Shown: piece by piece, positions 6,144-6,174 of the stretch | Numbering within the stretch: the first letter of the stretch is position 1 | Layout of the letters: each line of letters starts with the position of its first letter | NCBI GenBank assembly: GCA_905181745.1 | Contig: CAJIYV010000050.1 | Coordinates: forward strand, 1-6,174 | DNA length: 6,174 nt | Reading direction: 5' to 3' | Source of the DNA: an uncultured Actinomycetes bacterium | GTDB lineage: Bacteria; Actinomycetota; Actinomycetes; S36-B12 | The notes under the pieces: model-generated | Database searches by the model: none | Told to the model about the DNA's origin: nothing | What the model saw: the letters and a program-made list of their open reading frames with translations, nothing else | Program-made: the position numbers and the translations under genes

Positions 6144-6174
6144 GTGTACGCCATAGTTAAAGCCGGTGGACGGC
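6144..6174 (+). CDS. rplU: Ribosomal protein bL21, 3'-truncated (first ten codons)
   Basis: Only M-Y-A-I-V-K-A-G-G-R is inside the window, but this is the characteristic start of bacterial ribosomal protein bL21, a 23S rRNA-binding component of the large subunit. The start is a GTG at 6144; an adjacent in-frame GTG at 6141 would add one residue but is too close to AGGAG at 6133-6137. Position immediately after the RNase E gene is the standard actinobacterial order, usually followed by rpmA (bL27) and obg, which would lie beyond the right edge. The call rests on ten residues plus this context. Confidence 0.88.
   Translation, partial: MYAIVKAGGR

Noticed and set aside
6118..6156. A 12-codon ATG ORF overlapping the rplU start
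   Set aside because: It has no good ribosome binding site of its own and contains the rplU Shine-Dalgarno. Short overlapping ORFs of this size are expected by chance.

Overview
This window is a conserved chromosomal segment of an actinobacterium (Actinomycetota). The evidence is the gene order rodA – B12-type radical SAM protein – DUF2344 protein – RNase E/G – rplU, together with actinobacterial traits in the proteins. These are a long, highly charged N-terminal extension on RNase E and an L21 that begins M-Y-A-I-V-K-A-G-G-R. Base composition looks only moderately GC-rich by eye (roughly low-to-mid 50s %). That suggests a lineage with a reduced GC content, possibly aquatic, rather than Streptomyces or Mycobacterium; the habitat is a guess. 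All genes lie on the + strand and are closely packed. No mobile element, CRISPR array, tRNA, rRNA or prophage is visible.

Layout: (1) bases 1-891 are the 3' part of a SEDS peptidoglycan polymerase, best called RodA, whose 5' end lies outside the window. (2) After a 32-base gap, 924-2927 encode a TIGR03960-type B12-binding radical SAM protein. (3) Six bases later, in the same reading frame, 2934-3701 encode its usual partner, a TIGR03936/DUF2344 protein. (4) A 185-base non-coding stretch with several possible stem-loops and a strong ribosome binding site precedes (5) 3887-6040, a 717-residue RNase E/G with all catalytic residues intact. (6) A 103-base spacer rich in C-runs leads to (7) the first ten codons of rplU (ribosomal protein bL21) at the right edge.

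How the genes may work together: RodA belongs to the cell-elongation cluster expected upstream (mreBCD, PBP2). RNase E and L21 belong to RNA decay/processing and the ribosome, and rpmA and obg probably follow downstream. The radical SAM/DUF2344 pair lies between them. Its biochemical role is not established to my knowledge; its repeated position beside RNase E makes an RNA- or ribosome-related job plausible but unproven.

The most interesting points are as follows. The two partner genes are separated only by one in-frame UGA followed by C, although homologues elsewhere are fused. A DxYxxG replaces DxHxxG in the putative cobalamin domain. Competing stem-loops lie just upstream of the RNase E ribosome binding site. 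C-runs compete for one G-run in the rplU leader. I see no clearly new defence or mobile system here.
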